The notes under the pieces are model-generated. The model saw only the letters and a program-made list of their open reading frames with translations, did no database searches and was not told the DNA's origin. The translations under genes were made by a program, and so were the position numbers. Below are positions 42,529 through 49,709 of a stretch of DNA of 49,709 bases, one piece after another. How positions within the stretch are numbered: the stretch's first letter is position 1; every line of letters begins with the position of its first letter. This stretch comes from Dokdonella_A sp964582225 (GTDB lineage: Bacteria; Pseudomonadota; Gammaproteobacteria; Xanthomonadales; Rhodanobacteraceae), in assembly GCA_964582225.1 (NCBI GenBank), contig CAZORA010000015.1, positions 1 through 49,709 on the forward strand, given 5' to 3'.

Positions 42529-45500
42529 ATGTCGCGCCTCCGTTTCGCCGCCCCGATCTTGCTGTCCGTCCTTTTGGCCGCCCCGGCGGCCGCGGCCGGC
42601 ACCCGCCTGCTGCGCTTCCCCGATATCTGCAGCGGGCGCGTGGTGTTCACCTATGCCGGCGACCTGTGGACCGTGGCCGCGAGCGGCGGCACCGCCGTGC
42701 GCCTCACCGCCGGGCCCGGCATCGAGCAGGCCGCGCGCTTCTCGCCGGACTGCTCGCGGATCGCCTTCACCGGCGAGTACGGCGGTGACGATCAGGTCTA
42801 TGTGGTGCCGGCGGCCGGCGGCGAGCCGACCCAGCTCACCTGGTACCCGGGGCTCGGCCCACTGCCGCAGCGCTGGGGCTTCGATCATCAGGTTTACGGC
42901 TGGACCCCGGACGGCGCGAGCGTGCTGTTCCGCTCCTGGCGCGACTCCACCAACACCTCGCGGCCGCGGCTCTATGTCGTGCCGGCGGCCGGCGGCCTGC
43001 CGAGCGCGCTGCCGCTGCCGAGCGCCGGCGTGGGCCGCTATTCACCGGACGGCAAGCGTCTGGTCTACTCGCCCAAGTTTCGTGATTTCCGCACCTGGGA
43101 CCGGTATTCCGGCGGTTGGGCGCAGGATCTCTTCATCTACGACTTCGCCAGCCGCGCTACCCGGAACATCAGCGCCAACCCGTTCACCGATCGCGACCCG
43201 GTGTGGATCGGCAGCGCGATCTACTTCCTTTCCGACCGCAGCGGCAACCTGAATCTCTACCGCTACGATACCGCGAGCGGCGAGACCGCGGCGCTCACCG
43301 CCTATCGCGGCGTCGACGCGCGCTGGGCAAGCGGCGACGTCAACGGCCAACTGATCTATGAGGTCGACGGCCGCCTGCACGTGTTCGACACCGCGAAGGC
43401 CGAGGATCGCGCGCTCGAGATCCACGTGCCGAGCGACCTGGTGCGCGCACGCCCGCACGAGCGGGAAGTCGCCGACCAGATCGAGGGCTTCGCGCTCAGC
43501 GCCAACGGCAAGCGCGCGCTGTTCACCGCCCGCGGCGAACTCTTCAGCGTGCCCCTCGAGCACGGCATCAGCCTCAACCTGAGCCATACGCCGGGCGCGC
43601 ACGAGCGCGAGGCGAGCTGGGATTCCAAGGGCGAGCGGGTGGTCTACGTATCCGACCAGTCCGGCGAAGACGCGATCTGGGTGCGTGCCAGTGACGGCAG
43701 TCAGCCGCGGCAGCTGACCCGTGAGCCGCTGGGGCGGCTCTACGCGCCGGCCTGGTCGCCGGACGGCAAGCGGATCGCCTTCGTCGACAGCGCCAACAAC
43801 CTGCGCGTGGTTGGCGTCGACGGTGGCGCGGCGAACGTGTTGGCCCACGATCCCGGACAACAGCGCCGCGACTACGTCTGGTCGCCCGGCGGGCGCCTGC
43901 TCGCCTACACCCTGACCAACCCGCAGACCCTGCAGAGCCAGCTGTATCTGCACGATTTCGTCGGCGGGCGCACGGTCCAGGTTGGCGATCCCCGCTTCGA
44001 CGCCTTCGCTCCGGCCTTTTCGCCCGATGGCGGGCAGCTCTGGTTCCTCGGCCGCCGCGAGTGGGCGCCGCAGCTCTCGCAGATCGAGTGGGATTTCGCC
44101 GCCAACCGCGATACCGTGATCTTTGCTCTGGCGCTCGCCAGGGACGGAAAGAACCCGTTTGCGCCGCGCGATGACAGCGCTACCGGCGAGCTTGGCGACG
44201 CGGCCAGCAAGGCCGACGCGGAGGCGGCCGGCAAGAAGAAGTCGGGCAAGAAAGCCGATGCGGCGGACCAGCGGATCGACTTCGATGGCCTGAACGAACG
44301 CATTGCCCGCGCGCCGATCGAGGCCGACAACGTCGAGTGGCTCGGTCTGACCGCGAAAGCCGTGCTGTATCTCGTCTCCGACGCGCCCTATTACGGTCGG
44401 CAGGGCGCCTTCAAGCCGAGGCTCAAGCGCTGGTCGTTCGAGGAGCGCAAGAGCGAGGATCTGGTCGATGGCGTGGAGGCGCTGGCACTCGCGGCCGACG
44501 GCAGCCGCCTGCTGCTGCGCGGCGACGAGGGCTGGAAGGCGCTCGATCCGGGCAGCGCCAAGCCCGAGCCGAAGTCGGTCGATGTTTCCGGCCTGTTCAT
44601 GCGGGTCGAACCCAAGGCCGAATATGCGGAGATCTTCCGCGAGGTCTGGCGGCGTTACCGCGACTATTTCTACGCGCCCAACATGCACGGCTACGACTGG
44701 ACCGCGCTGCGCGCCAAGTACGAGCCGATGCTGGCCTGGGTCGGCGATCGCAGTGATCTCAATTATTTGCTGGGCCAGATGGTCGCCGAGCTGTCGAGCT
44801 CGCATGCCTACGTCGACGGCGGGGATCTGGGTCTGCCCGAACCGCCACATGTGGCTCTGCTGGGCGCGCGCTTCGAGGCCGACCGCGCCGCCGGCCGCTA
44901 CCGCATCGCGCAGATCCTGCGCGGCGAGAACGACGAGGAGCGCTATCGCTCCCCGCTCACCGAGTTCGGCGTGGAGGTGCACCAGGGCGACTACCTGCTC
45001 GCGATCAACGGGCAGGAGCTCGGGCTTGCCGAAAACCCCTACCGGTTGCTGCGTACCGCGCCAGGCCAGCCGCTGCGCCTGCTGGTCAACTCCAGCCCGA
45101 GCGCGCGCGGCGCGCGCAGCGTGCTGGTGAAGCCGATCGACAGCGAAATGCCGCTCAACTACTACGGCTGGGTCGCCCGCAACCGCGAAGCGGTCGCCAA
45201 GGCGAGCGACGGGCGCATCGGCTATCTGCACGTCCCCGACATGGGCGCAGACGGCATTCGCGAGTTCGTCAAGTGGTACTACCCGCAGCTGCGCAAGCAG
45301 GGTTTGGTGATCGACGTGCGCGACAACGGCGGCGGCAACGTCTCGGCGATGATCATCGAGCGCCTGTCGCGCAAGCTGCTCGGCCTCGACTATGCGCGCA
45401 ACCTCGATCTGGTCGGCACCTATCCGCAGCAGACCTTCCTTGGTCATCTGGCGGCTCTTTGCAACGGCACCACGGCCTCTGACGGCGATATTTTCTCCTA

Positions 45501-45840
45501 CATGTTCCAGCGCGCCGGCCTGGGGCCGCTGATTGGCACCCGCACCTGGGGCGGGGTGGTCGGCATCAGCGGCTGGGGTCCCCTGATCGACGGCGGCAGC
45601 GTCTTCGTGCCGCAGTACGCGACCGCCGACAGCAGCGGTCAGTACGTGATCGAGGGCCACGGCGTCGATCCGGACATCGTGGTCGAGGAAGACGTCGCGG
45701 CGGAGCTGGCCGGGCGCGACCCGCAGCTCGAGCGGGCGATTGTCGAGCTGGAAAAGGCGATCGCCAAGGATCCGCCGCGGCTTCCGGCGCGGCCGGCGGA
45801 CCCGGTCAAGGCGCCGCCCGGCATGCGCGCCGGCGACTGA
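42529..45840 (+). CDS. Secreted Tricorn-like protease (S41 family), copy 2
   Basis: A large exported serine peptidase of 1103 residues from the ATG at 42529, which opens a clean signal peptide (FAAPILLSVLLAAPAAAAG). The two beta-propellers (for example SPDGKRLVYSPKF, SPDGKRIAFVDSANN) cover the first 580 residues. A Lys-rich linker (AAGKKKSGKKADAADQRIDF) is followed by the helical core, a PDZ domain (GDYLLAINGQELGLAENPYR) and the catalytic region. SSSHAYVDGGD (near 759) matches the Ser-His pair of archaeal Tricorn, and TTASDGDIFSYMFQRAGLGP (near 984) the nucleophile Ser-Asp, followed by TRTWGGVVGISG. All expected catalytic residues are visible, so it is likely active. An ATG at 42490 is an alternative start. 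Confidence 0.9.
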   Translation: MSRLRFAAPILLSVLLAAPAAAAGTRLLRFPDICSGRVVFTYAGDLWTVAASGGTAVRLTAGPGIEQAARFSPDCSRIAFTGEYGGDDQVYVVPAAGGEPTQLTWYPGLGPLPQRWGFDHQVYGWTPDGASVLFRSWRDSTNTSRPRLYVVPAAGGLPSALPLPSAGVGRYSPDGKRLVYSPKFRDFRTWDRYSGGWAQDLFIYDFASRATRNISANPFTDRDPVWIGSAIYFLSDRSGNLNLYRYDTASGETAALTAYRGVDARWASGDVNGQLIYEVDGRLHVFDTAKAEDRALEIHVPSDLVRARPHEREVADQIEGFALSANGKRALFTARGELFSVPLEHGISLNLSHTPGAHEREASWDSKGERVVYVSDQSGEDAIWVRASDGSQPRQLTREPLGRLYAPAWSPDGKRIAFVDSANNLRVVGVDGGAANVLAHDPGQQRRDYVWSPGGRLLAYTLTNPQTLQSQLYLHDFVGGRTVQVGDPRFDAFAPAFSPDGGQLWFLGRREWAPQLSQIEWDFAANRDTVIFALALARDGKNPFAPRDDSATGELGDAASKADAEAAGKKKSGKKADAADQRIDFDGLNERIARAPIEADNVEWLGLTAKAVLYLVSDAPYYGRQGAFKPRLKRWSFEERKSEDLVDGVEALALAADGSRLLLRGDEGWKALDPGSAKPEPKSVDVSGLFMRVEPKAEYAEIFREVWRRYRDYFYAPNMHGYDWTALRAKYEPMLAWVGDRSDLNYLLGQMVAELSSSHAYVDGGDLGLPEPPHVALLGARFEADRAAGRYRIAQILRGENDEERYRSPLTEFGVEVHQGDYLLAINGQELGLAENPYRLLRTAPGQPLRLLVNSSPSARGARSVLVKPIDSEMPLNYYGWVARNREAVAKASDGRIGYLHVPDMGADGIREFVKWYYPQLRKQGLVIDVRDNGGGNVSAMIIERLSRKLLGLDYARNLDLVGTYPQQTFLGHLAALCNGTTASDGDIFSYMFQRAGLGPLIGTRTWGGVVGISGWGPLIDGGSVFVPQYATADSSGQYVIEGHGVDPDIVVEEDVAAELAGRDPQLERAIVELEKAIAKDPPRLPARPADPVKAPPGMRAGD

Positions 45841-45858
45841 ACCCGCAGCGCCGCGCGC

Positions 45859-46209
45859 TCAGACCGTGCTGACGTCGCGCAGCGTCCAGTGACGACCGAT
45901 CAGCAGGGTCAGGCGCTGCTTGATGATCGAGTGCGGCAGCGAGCTGATCACTTCGCAGCTCACGTGTACGTCGGCCTGGTGCGCGCTCACCTGCGCCTGC
46001 GGATCGCTGACGCCGAGCGCCGGATCGATCGAGTCCGGATCCGGCTGCATCGCGCGCCAGCGCAGCCACAGGGTGGGCTCGCGCAGCGCCGCCTGCAGGG
46101 CTTCCGCGAGGCCCTCCGAGGTGCTGCCCTGGAAGGAGAGTTCTTCCGACTCGCCGCGGGCGCTGGCGAGATCGTCGATCGAGAAGATGAAGCGCTGGGG
46201 CGTACTCAT
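45859..46209 (-). CDS. Small conserved-looking protein of unknown function
   Basis: A 116-residue protein without a recognised domain. It begins MSTPQRFIFSIDDLASARGE and ends with LIGRHWTLRDVSTV. The composition is mixed, with no signal peptide or membrane segment, so it is probably cytosolic. AGGA lies about ten bases upstream of the ATG, which supports the start; longer frames upstream are GC-driven. It is convergent with the second Tricorn-like gene, with 18 bases between them. No motif suggests an activity. Confidence 0.65.
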   Translation of the reverse strand: MSTPQRFIFSIDDLASARGESEELSFQGSTSEGLAEALQAALREPTLWLRWRAMQPDPDSIDPALGVSDPQAQVSAHQADVHVSCEVISSLPHSIIKQRLTLLIGRHWTLRDVSTV

Positions 46210-46409
46210 GTGCTGAATCCTGGTTGCCTGGCTCCAGTCTAATCGAAGCACGCCTCGGGTTTCGGCGCGGCGGGCGCCTGCCGCGGAGATCGCGCCGCGG
46301 TGCCGCGCTCGAAGCCGCCGGTGACCTCGCCTGCACCGCGCCGGCGCACACGACCGCGGCGACGCAAGCGCCGCGGCCGTCCGCAGGTGGCCGCGGCATG
46401 GGCTGAAGC

Positions 46410-47102
46410 TCAGTCGTAATCCCACAGCACGCGCACCTTCTGCAGGCGCACGGCGGTGTTGGCGCAGTCGAGGTCGGCGCGCACCAGATAGCTGCAGGTG
46501 GCGGCGTGCACCCAGCGATCCGGGCCGACGTGGGCGTTGCGCCATATCGCGCCGGGAGCGGCCGCAGTTCCGGTGTCGATGATCGGGCTGATCCGTGTCA
46601 CCGTGCGCAGGCTGACGTCGGGGTCGTCGACCCGTTGGCAAATTTCCCACAGCGAAACCCGCAGGCCGGCAGTGGTGGAGTTGTCCGCCGCCCACAGATC
46701 CACCCAGGTGATGCGGTGGTCGCTCGGGAATTCGATGTTGGCGTAGGCGCCATAGCTTGACCCGACTGCCGAACACGTCAGACTCATGTCGCTGGTGAAG
46801 GTGTAGGGTACGGCTGTGCGATTGAAGCGAAAGTCCGTACCGATCACCGAAGTCCAGATCGGATCGACATCCGGGTTGGGGGCCTGCGGATCCGCGTCAG
46901 CGCGGGCCAGGCGGGCGGCGAGCAGGGCACGATCATCCAGTGGCGGGGCAAGGAACACCGCGTCGGTCGCTGGATCAAAGCCCAGCGCGCGGATTTCGGC
47001 CGGATCGGTGACGCGGATGTCGCCGGGTTGGGGGTCGGCCAGCGCGGCGCCAGCCAGACACATGCCCAGCAGCGTGGCCGCCATGGCAAATGAGGTTTGC
47101 AT
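46410..47102 (-). CDS. Secreted four-cysteine protein A of a three-gene family
   Basis: I do not recognise this 230-residue exported protein. The ATG at 47102 has AGGAGA just upstream and opens a signal peptide (MAATLLGMCLAGAALADPQP). Four cysteines in the mature part (SLTC, EIC, TCSY, LDC) are spaced as in the two upstream genes. The segment YGAYANIEFPSDHRITWVDL aligns with RYAYARMHLPHGSTITHFRM of copy C, and the ends are alike (LQKVRVLWDYD against VRKLRIQYEQ). A small beta-sandwich with two disulfides is inferred. It is the last gene of the C-B-A run and lies 57 bases downstream of B, with a tandem repeat between. Confidence 0.75.
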   Translation of the reverse strand: MQTSFAMAATLLGMCLAGAALADPQPGDIRVTDPAEIRALGFDPATDAVFLAPPLDDRALLAARLARADADPQAPNPDVDPIWTSVIGTDFRFNRTAVPYTFTSDMSLTCSAVGSSYGAYANIEFPSDHRITWVDLWAADNSTTAGLRVSLWEICQRVDDPDVSLRTVTRISPIIDTGTAAAPGAIWRNAHVGPDRWVHAATCSYLVRADLDCANTAVRLQKVRVLWDYD

Positions 47103-47114
47103 GGAATTCTCCTG

Positions 47115-47159
47115 ATTCAGGACAGCGTGGTTCAGAACGGTGCGGTTCAAGGCGACGCT
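47115..47159. repeat. Three degenerate 15-bp tandem repeats
   Basis: Units attcaggacagcgtg, gttcagaacggtgcg and gttcaaggcgacgct fill the space between secreted genes A and B exactly up to the B stop codon. All begin with (a/g)ttca. In the minus frame they encode the recurring V-L-N of the unused upstream extension of gene A. Confidence 0.5.
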
Positions 47160-47744
47160 TCAGGGCACGGTGTAGTCGACGTGGGTGCTGAACGTGCCGC
47201 GGAAGATGCGGTCGGTCGGCTGGGTCTCGATCAATACGCGCTGTATCCACGCCTTGCTGGCGTCGCAGGCCTTGGTGCTGATGTCGAAACGAGCTTCGAC
47301 CCAGGCGCGGCATGTGCTCGAAACGAGCTCCGAGTCCAATGACATCACGCTGATGAAGTAGCCGTCGGCATTGCCATCTGGCGTGCGGGTGGCCAGCTCC
47401 GTTGACGTCGAATCGGTATCACCCGGGGATTGGCACACTTGCATCAGACGCAGCGACATGGGCGTGGCATCACTGGTGCGGCGTCCATAGATGCTGACGT
47501 AGCGGATGCTGCTGTTCGCCGGCAGGTTGAACGGATAACGCACGATGTGCGGCGTGGCGCGCGTGCTTTCGTTGGTGCAGGCGTAGTTGCCGGAGGCGAA
47601 ACTGTAGAGGTCATCCGCGCGGGCGGGCTTGCCGTCGACGCCGGTGATCACGCGAAAGTCGCGGTTGGGATAATCGAGCGCGCCGCTTGGGCCGCTGAAC
47701 AGGGCGCAAGCCAGCAGCGCAGCGATGAATGGCGGTCTGATCAT
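47160..47744 (-). CDS. Secreted four-cysteine protein B of a three-gene family
   Basis: A 194-residue exported protein of unknown function. The ATG at 47744 has GAGGAA upstream and begins a signal peptide (FIAALLACALFSGPSGA). The mature part has four cysteines (YAC, QVC, STC, KAC) in the same order as copies A and C. The segment HIVRYPFNLPANSSIRYVSI aligns with YAYARMHLPHGSTITHFRMW of C, and AWIQRVLIETQ aligns with the C-terminal strand of the others. A longer C-terminal tail (DRIFRGTFSTHVDYTVP) sets it apart. It starts 14 bases after the stop of gene C, clearly the same operon. Confidence 0.75.
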   Translation of the reverse strand: MIRPPFIAALLACALFSGPSGALDYPNRDFRVITGVDGKPARADDLYSFASGNYACTNESTRATPHIVRYPFNLPANSSIRYVSIYGRRTSDATPMSLRLMQVCQSPGDTDSTSTELATRTPDGNADGYFISVMSLDSELVSSTCRAWVEARFDISTKACDASKAWIQRVLIETQPTDRIFRGTFSTHVDYTVP

Positions 47745-47758
47745 GATTGGGTTCCTCG

Positions 47759-48394
47759 TCACTGTTCGTACTGGATGCGCAGCTTGCGCACGCTGGTGGT
47801 GGCATCGCAGGAGGGAAACTGCACATAGGCCACGTAGGCGCACAGGTGGTTGTCGACGACATGGCTGAGGCCGGCCAGGGTCGTGAAAGGGCCACTGTTG
47901 CCACTGCTCTGGAGGTACGCCAGTTCGGTCAGGGTCGGCACGGACGCAGGATCGACATTGGGCAGGCAGGTTTCGCGCAACTTCGCCGTGACGTCGCCGC
48001 TCGCGGACAGATCCTGGCCCCACATGCGGAAATGGGTGATGGTGCTGCCATGGGGCAGATGCATGCGCGCATAGGCGTACCTGGGCGCCGAGCCGTTCTC
48101 GCACCACAGCGTGCCGAAGTCGGGATTGGAGACGAACTCCAGGCCCGACCCGCCCGGGCGAAAGTCGATGCCGAGGACGTTCGACCATCCGCTGGCCAAC
48201 ATCGGGGCGAGCGTGGTCTCGGCCTCCGCTGCGTCATCCGTCGCGCTGAGGGTCCACGGCACGCGGCTTGTGCCCACACCCCCATCCATCGGTTCGTCCG
48301 GCGTCGGCGACGCGGCGCCGACGCTGCCCGCCGCCAGCGCGAGGCTCGCGCCGGCGGCAAGGGCACGTATTGCCATCACATAGCTTGCTCGCAT
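47759..48394 (-). CDS. Secreted four-cysteine protein C of a three-gene family
   Basis: A 211-residue exported protein of unknown function and first gene of the operon. The ATG at 48394 has GAGGAA just upstream, followed by a signal peptide (ALAAGASLALAAGSVGA). A linker rich in D and P leads to VLGIDFRPGGSGLEF, which matches VIGTDFRFNRTAVPY of copy A. Four cysteines (LWC, ETC, HLC, PSC) are conserved in order, and the end VRKLRIQYEQ resembles A. The three proteins share a pattern of strands and cysteines but have diverged strongly, so the duplications are old. Surface or toxin-like roles are possible but unproven. Confidence 0.75.
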   Translation of the reverse strand: MRASYVMAIRALAAGASLALAAGSVGAASPTPDEPMDGGVGTSRVPWTLSATDDAAEAETTLAPMLASGWSNVLGIDFRPGGSGLEFVSNPDFGTLWCENGSAPRYAYARMHLPHGSTITHFRMWGQDLSASGDVTAKLRETCLPNVDPASVPTLTELAYLQSSGNSGPFTTLAGLSHVVDNHLCAYVAYVQFPSCDATTSVRKLRIQYEQ

Positions 48395-48911
48395 GATTCC
48401 TCGATCTCCCGTTCGGGCTCGGCAAGTGCGCACGTGGCCTGTGAGCCCCGTCACCACGTGCACAGGGGTGCTTCAACTCGGTTCCGACTCCGACACATGC
48501 CGCAGGCGGATCCACAACCTCCAAATCGCCATAAGCGCAGGTTGGCGCGTAAACCAGACATGGCCGTGCGCATCGGTCGTGGATAGGCGGTGCCGGCGTG
48601 CCGCGGAGCGGAGCGCCGAACGGCTGGGCGGCAAGCTCTTGTTGGCTACCAACACCAAGCTCGGCGCCAGGGAGGTCATCGCGCGCTAGCGGTCCCTGGC
48701 CGGCATCGAACGTGGCTCCGGGCCGAAAGCGGCCGCCACTCACCGATCACGACCTGCGGATCCTGCAAATCGTCCAGAGGTATCCGGTGGAACTCACAAA
48801 GACCCCCTGTGCGGCATCAACGCGCCCGACCGCGCGCGGCAAGGCCGCTTCTCCGCGCTCAAGGCAAGAGCCTACCCAGCCGCCGAAGTGGTGCCACAAA
48901 TGGCACTTCGC
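48395..48911. other. 517-bp non-coding region upstream of the secreted-protein operon
   Basis: No gene is supported. Plus-strand frames of up to about 100 codons here lack ribosome binding sites and domains. A hairpin-like stretch gaagtggtgcc (48885-48895) with ggcacttc (48902-48909) lies next to the stop of the final gene and may end its transcription. The operon promoter must be near 48400-48500, but no clear boxes are visible. Confidence 0.45.
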
Positions 48912-49709
48912 CTATCGGTGAATCAACGTCTTGCGCGTTGAACTGCGGAACTTGGGGAGCCACAGGCTGGCGACGGCCAGCAGGCTCGCGCTACAGGGCC
49001 AGCCCAGGTAGCGCAGCTCCGCAGCGGGCGCCAGCGCGGCGAGCGGCAGCGCATGGAGCCAGGCGCTGGCGAGCAGGACCAGCGCCAGACGCCCGTCCGC
49101 CGCATTGCGTCGCCGCCAGGCCCAGGGCAGGACCAGCAGGCCGATACCGAGATAGGGCCAGGCGGCCAGCGCGGCGCTCGCGCGCAGGCGCTCGGCGCTC
49201 GCCATGACGGCGCGGTGGAGCGGACCGCGGTTGGCCGGCAGCGGCGGATTGTCGGCGTAGGGCACCGCGGCGTCGACGTAGATCAGGGCACGCGGCCACT
49301 CCGGGCGGTGGGTGCCGAACAGCGCGCGGCTCAGCCGCCAGCGATGGGCGAGCCAGGCGCCCGGCGCCGCGCGCAGACCGGCGAGCCAGGCGTCTCGCAG
49401 CGCGTCCAGCTCGCGCGGGCTGAAGGGCGGGTCGAAGGGGCTGCGCATGCCGTGGCGGGTGTGCTGCAGCATCGGCAGGTTGCTCCAGGGGCGAAACGCC
49501 TCCGCCAGCTCGGCGACGTCGAGGCCCGGCCCGTACAGGAAGGGCGGCAGGAGCAGTTCGTCGCGGGCGATCGACAGCGCCGCCAGATCGAACTGCGCCA
49601 GCGAGGGCCACAGCGGCACCTGGCGTTCGACCTGGGCCGACAGCAGGCGGCCCAGGCCCACGGCGGCCAGCAGCAGGACGGCAGCGAGCGCCAGCGGGCG
49701 CAGCGTGCC
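48912..49709 (-). CDS. Polytopic membrane protein, C-terminal part (5' end outside window)
   Basis: The frame is open to the window edge, giving 265 visible residues. It begins within a hydrophobic segment (RPLALAAVLLLAAVGLG), continues with a soluble stretch containing VPLWPSLAQFDLAALSIARD and LPPFLYGPGLDVAELAEAF, then several hydrophobic helices near the C-terminus (AAWPYLGIGLLVLPWAW, LALVLLASAWLHALPLAALA, LLAVASLWLP). The layout resembles the C-terminal part of multi-span glycosyltransferase-like or O-antigen-related membrane proteins, but I cannot name a family. The 3' end is a clear stop. Confidence 0.6.
   Translation of the reverse strand, partial: GTLRPLALAAVLLLAAVGLGRLLSAQVERQVPLWPSLAQFDLAALSIARDELLLPPFLYGPGLDVAELAEAFRPWSNLPMLQHTRHGMRSPFDPPFSPRELDALRDAWLAGLRAAPGAWLAHRWRLSRALFGTHRPEWPRALIYVDAAVPYADNPPLPANRGPLHRAVMASAERLRASAALAAWPYLGIGLLVLPWAWRRRNAADGRLALVLLASAWLHALPLAALAPAAELRYLGWPCSASLLAVASLWLPKFRSSTRKTLIHR

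Noticed and set aside
43042..45660. Antisense open frame of about 870 codons inside Tricorn-like copy 2
   Set aside because: The same reason: a shadow of strong codon bias in the real gene, with low-complexity Ala/Arg/Gly/Val composition.

Overview
The window is a GC-rich, gene-dense stretch of bacterial chromosome. Gene content and order point to a gammaproteobacterium of the Lysobacterales (Xanthomonadales) or a close relative. The block rpsU | tsaD-folB-folK | pteridine reductase | MidA-like methyltransferase | cca | NDUFA9-type epimerase | slt | endonuclease/phosphatase | dsbA-dsbA | cytochrome c4 | engB resembles what I recall from Xanthomonas-type chromosomes. A Mg-type HemB and a plant-type (class 3) glutamate-cysteine ligase fit too. 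The genus cannot be fixed from sequence alone. I see no insertion sequence, prophage, CRISPR array, rRNA or tRNA.

Layout. 1-1.4 kb: 3' part of groEL with a strong terminator. 1.6-4.3 kb: three unrecognised membrane or envelope proteins. 4.7-7.6 kb: a translationally coupled ABC exporter (FtsX-like permease, ATPase, lipoprotein-type HlyD adaptor). 7.6-11.5 kb: a secreted Tricorn-like protease divergent from a gamma-carbonic-anhydrase-like protein. 11.5-15.4 kb: minus-strand run hemB, aroE, tpm, a PEP mutase/isocitrate lyase-like gene and an AhpD-like gene. 15.6-18.1 kb: a very short SPFH protein facing a secreted beta-helix protein. 18.4-20.7 kb: rsmG-parA-parB. 20.8-27.4 kb: an OafA-type acyltransferase, the remnant of a secreted repeat protein, a YihG-type acyltransferase, a delta-60-like secreted protein, and a GT2 glycosyltransferase abutting a DUF6445-type gene. 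27.7-28.7 kb: ribosomal proteins L28, L33 and S21. 28.7-40.9 kb: the conserved housekeeping block listed above. 41-45.8 kb: gshA and a second Tricorn-like protease. 45.9-48.4 kb: a small unknown gene and an operon of three related secreted proteins. 48.9 kb-end: a partial membrane protein.

How the genes work together. Several groups concern the cell envelope and oxidative protein folding: paired DsbA proteins next to di-heme cytochrome c4, lytic transglycosylase Slt, two Tricorn-like proteases with signal peptides, and a lipoprotein-linked exporter. folB, folK and a PTR1-like reductase form a small folate/pterin group. rsmG-parAB is the usual chromosome-partition neighbourhood, but no canonical parS was seen. 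The least explained items are the three tandem four-cysteine secreted proteins (46.4-48.4 kb) and a short C-terminal tail (F-x-N-G/D-F) shared by two secreted proteins and one gene remnant.
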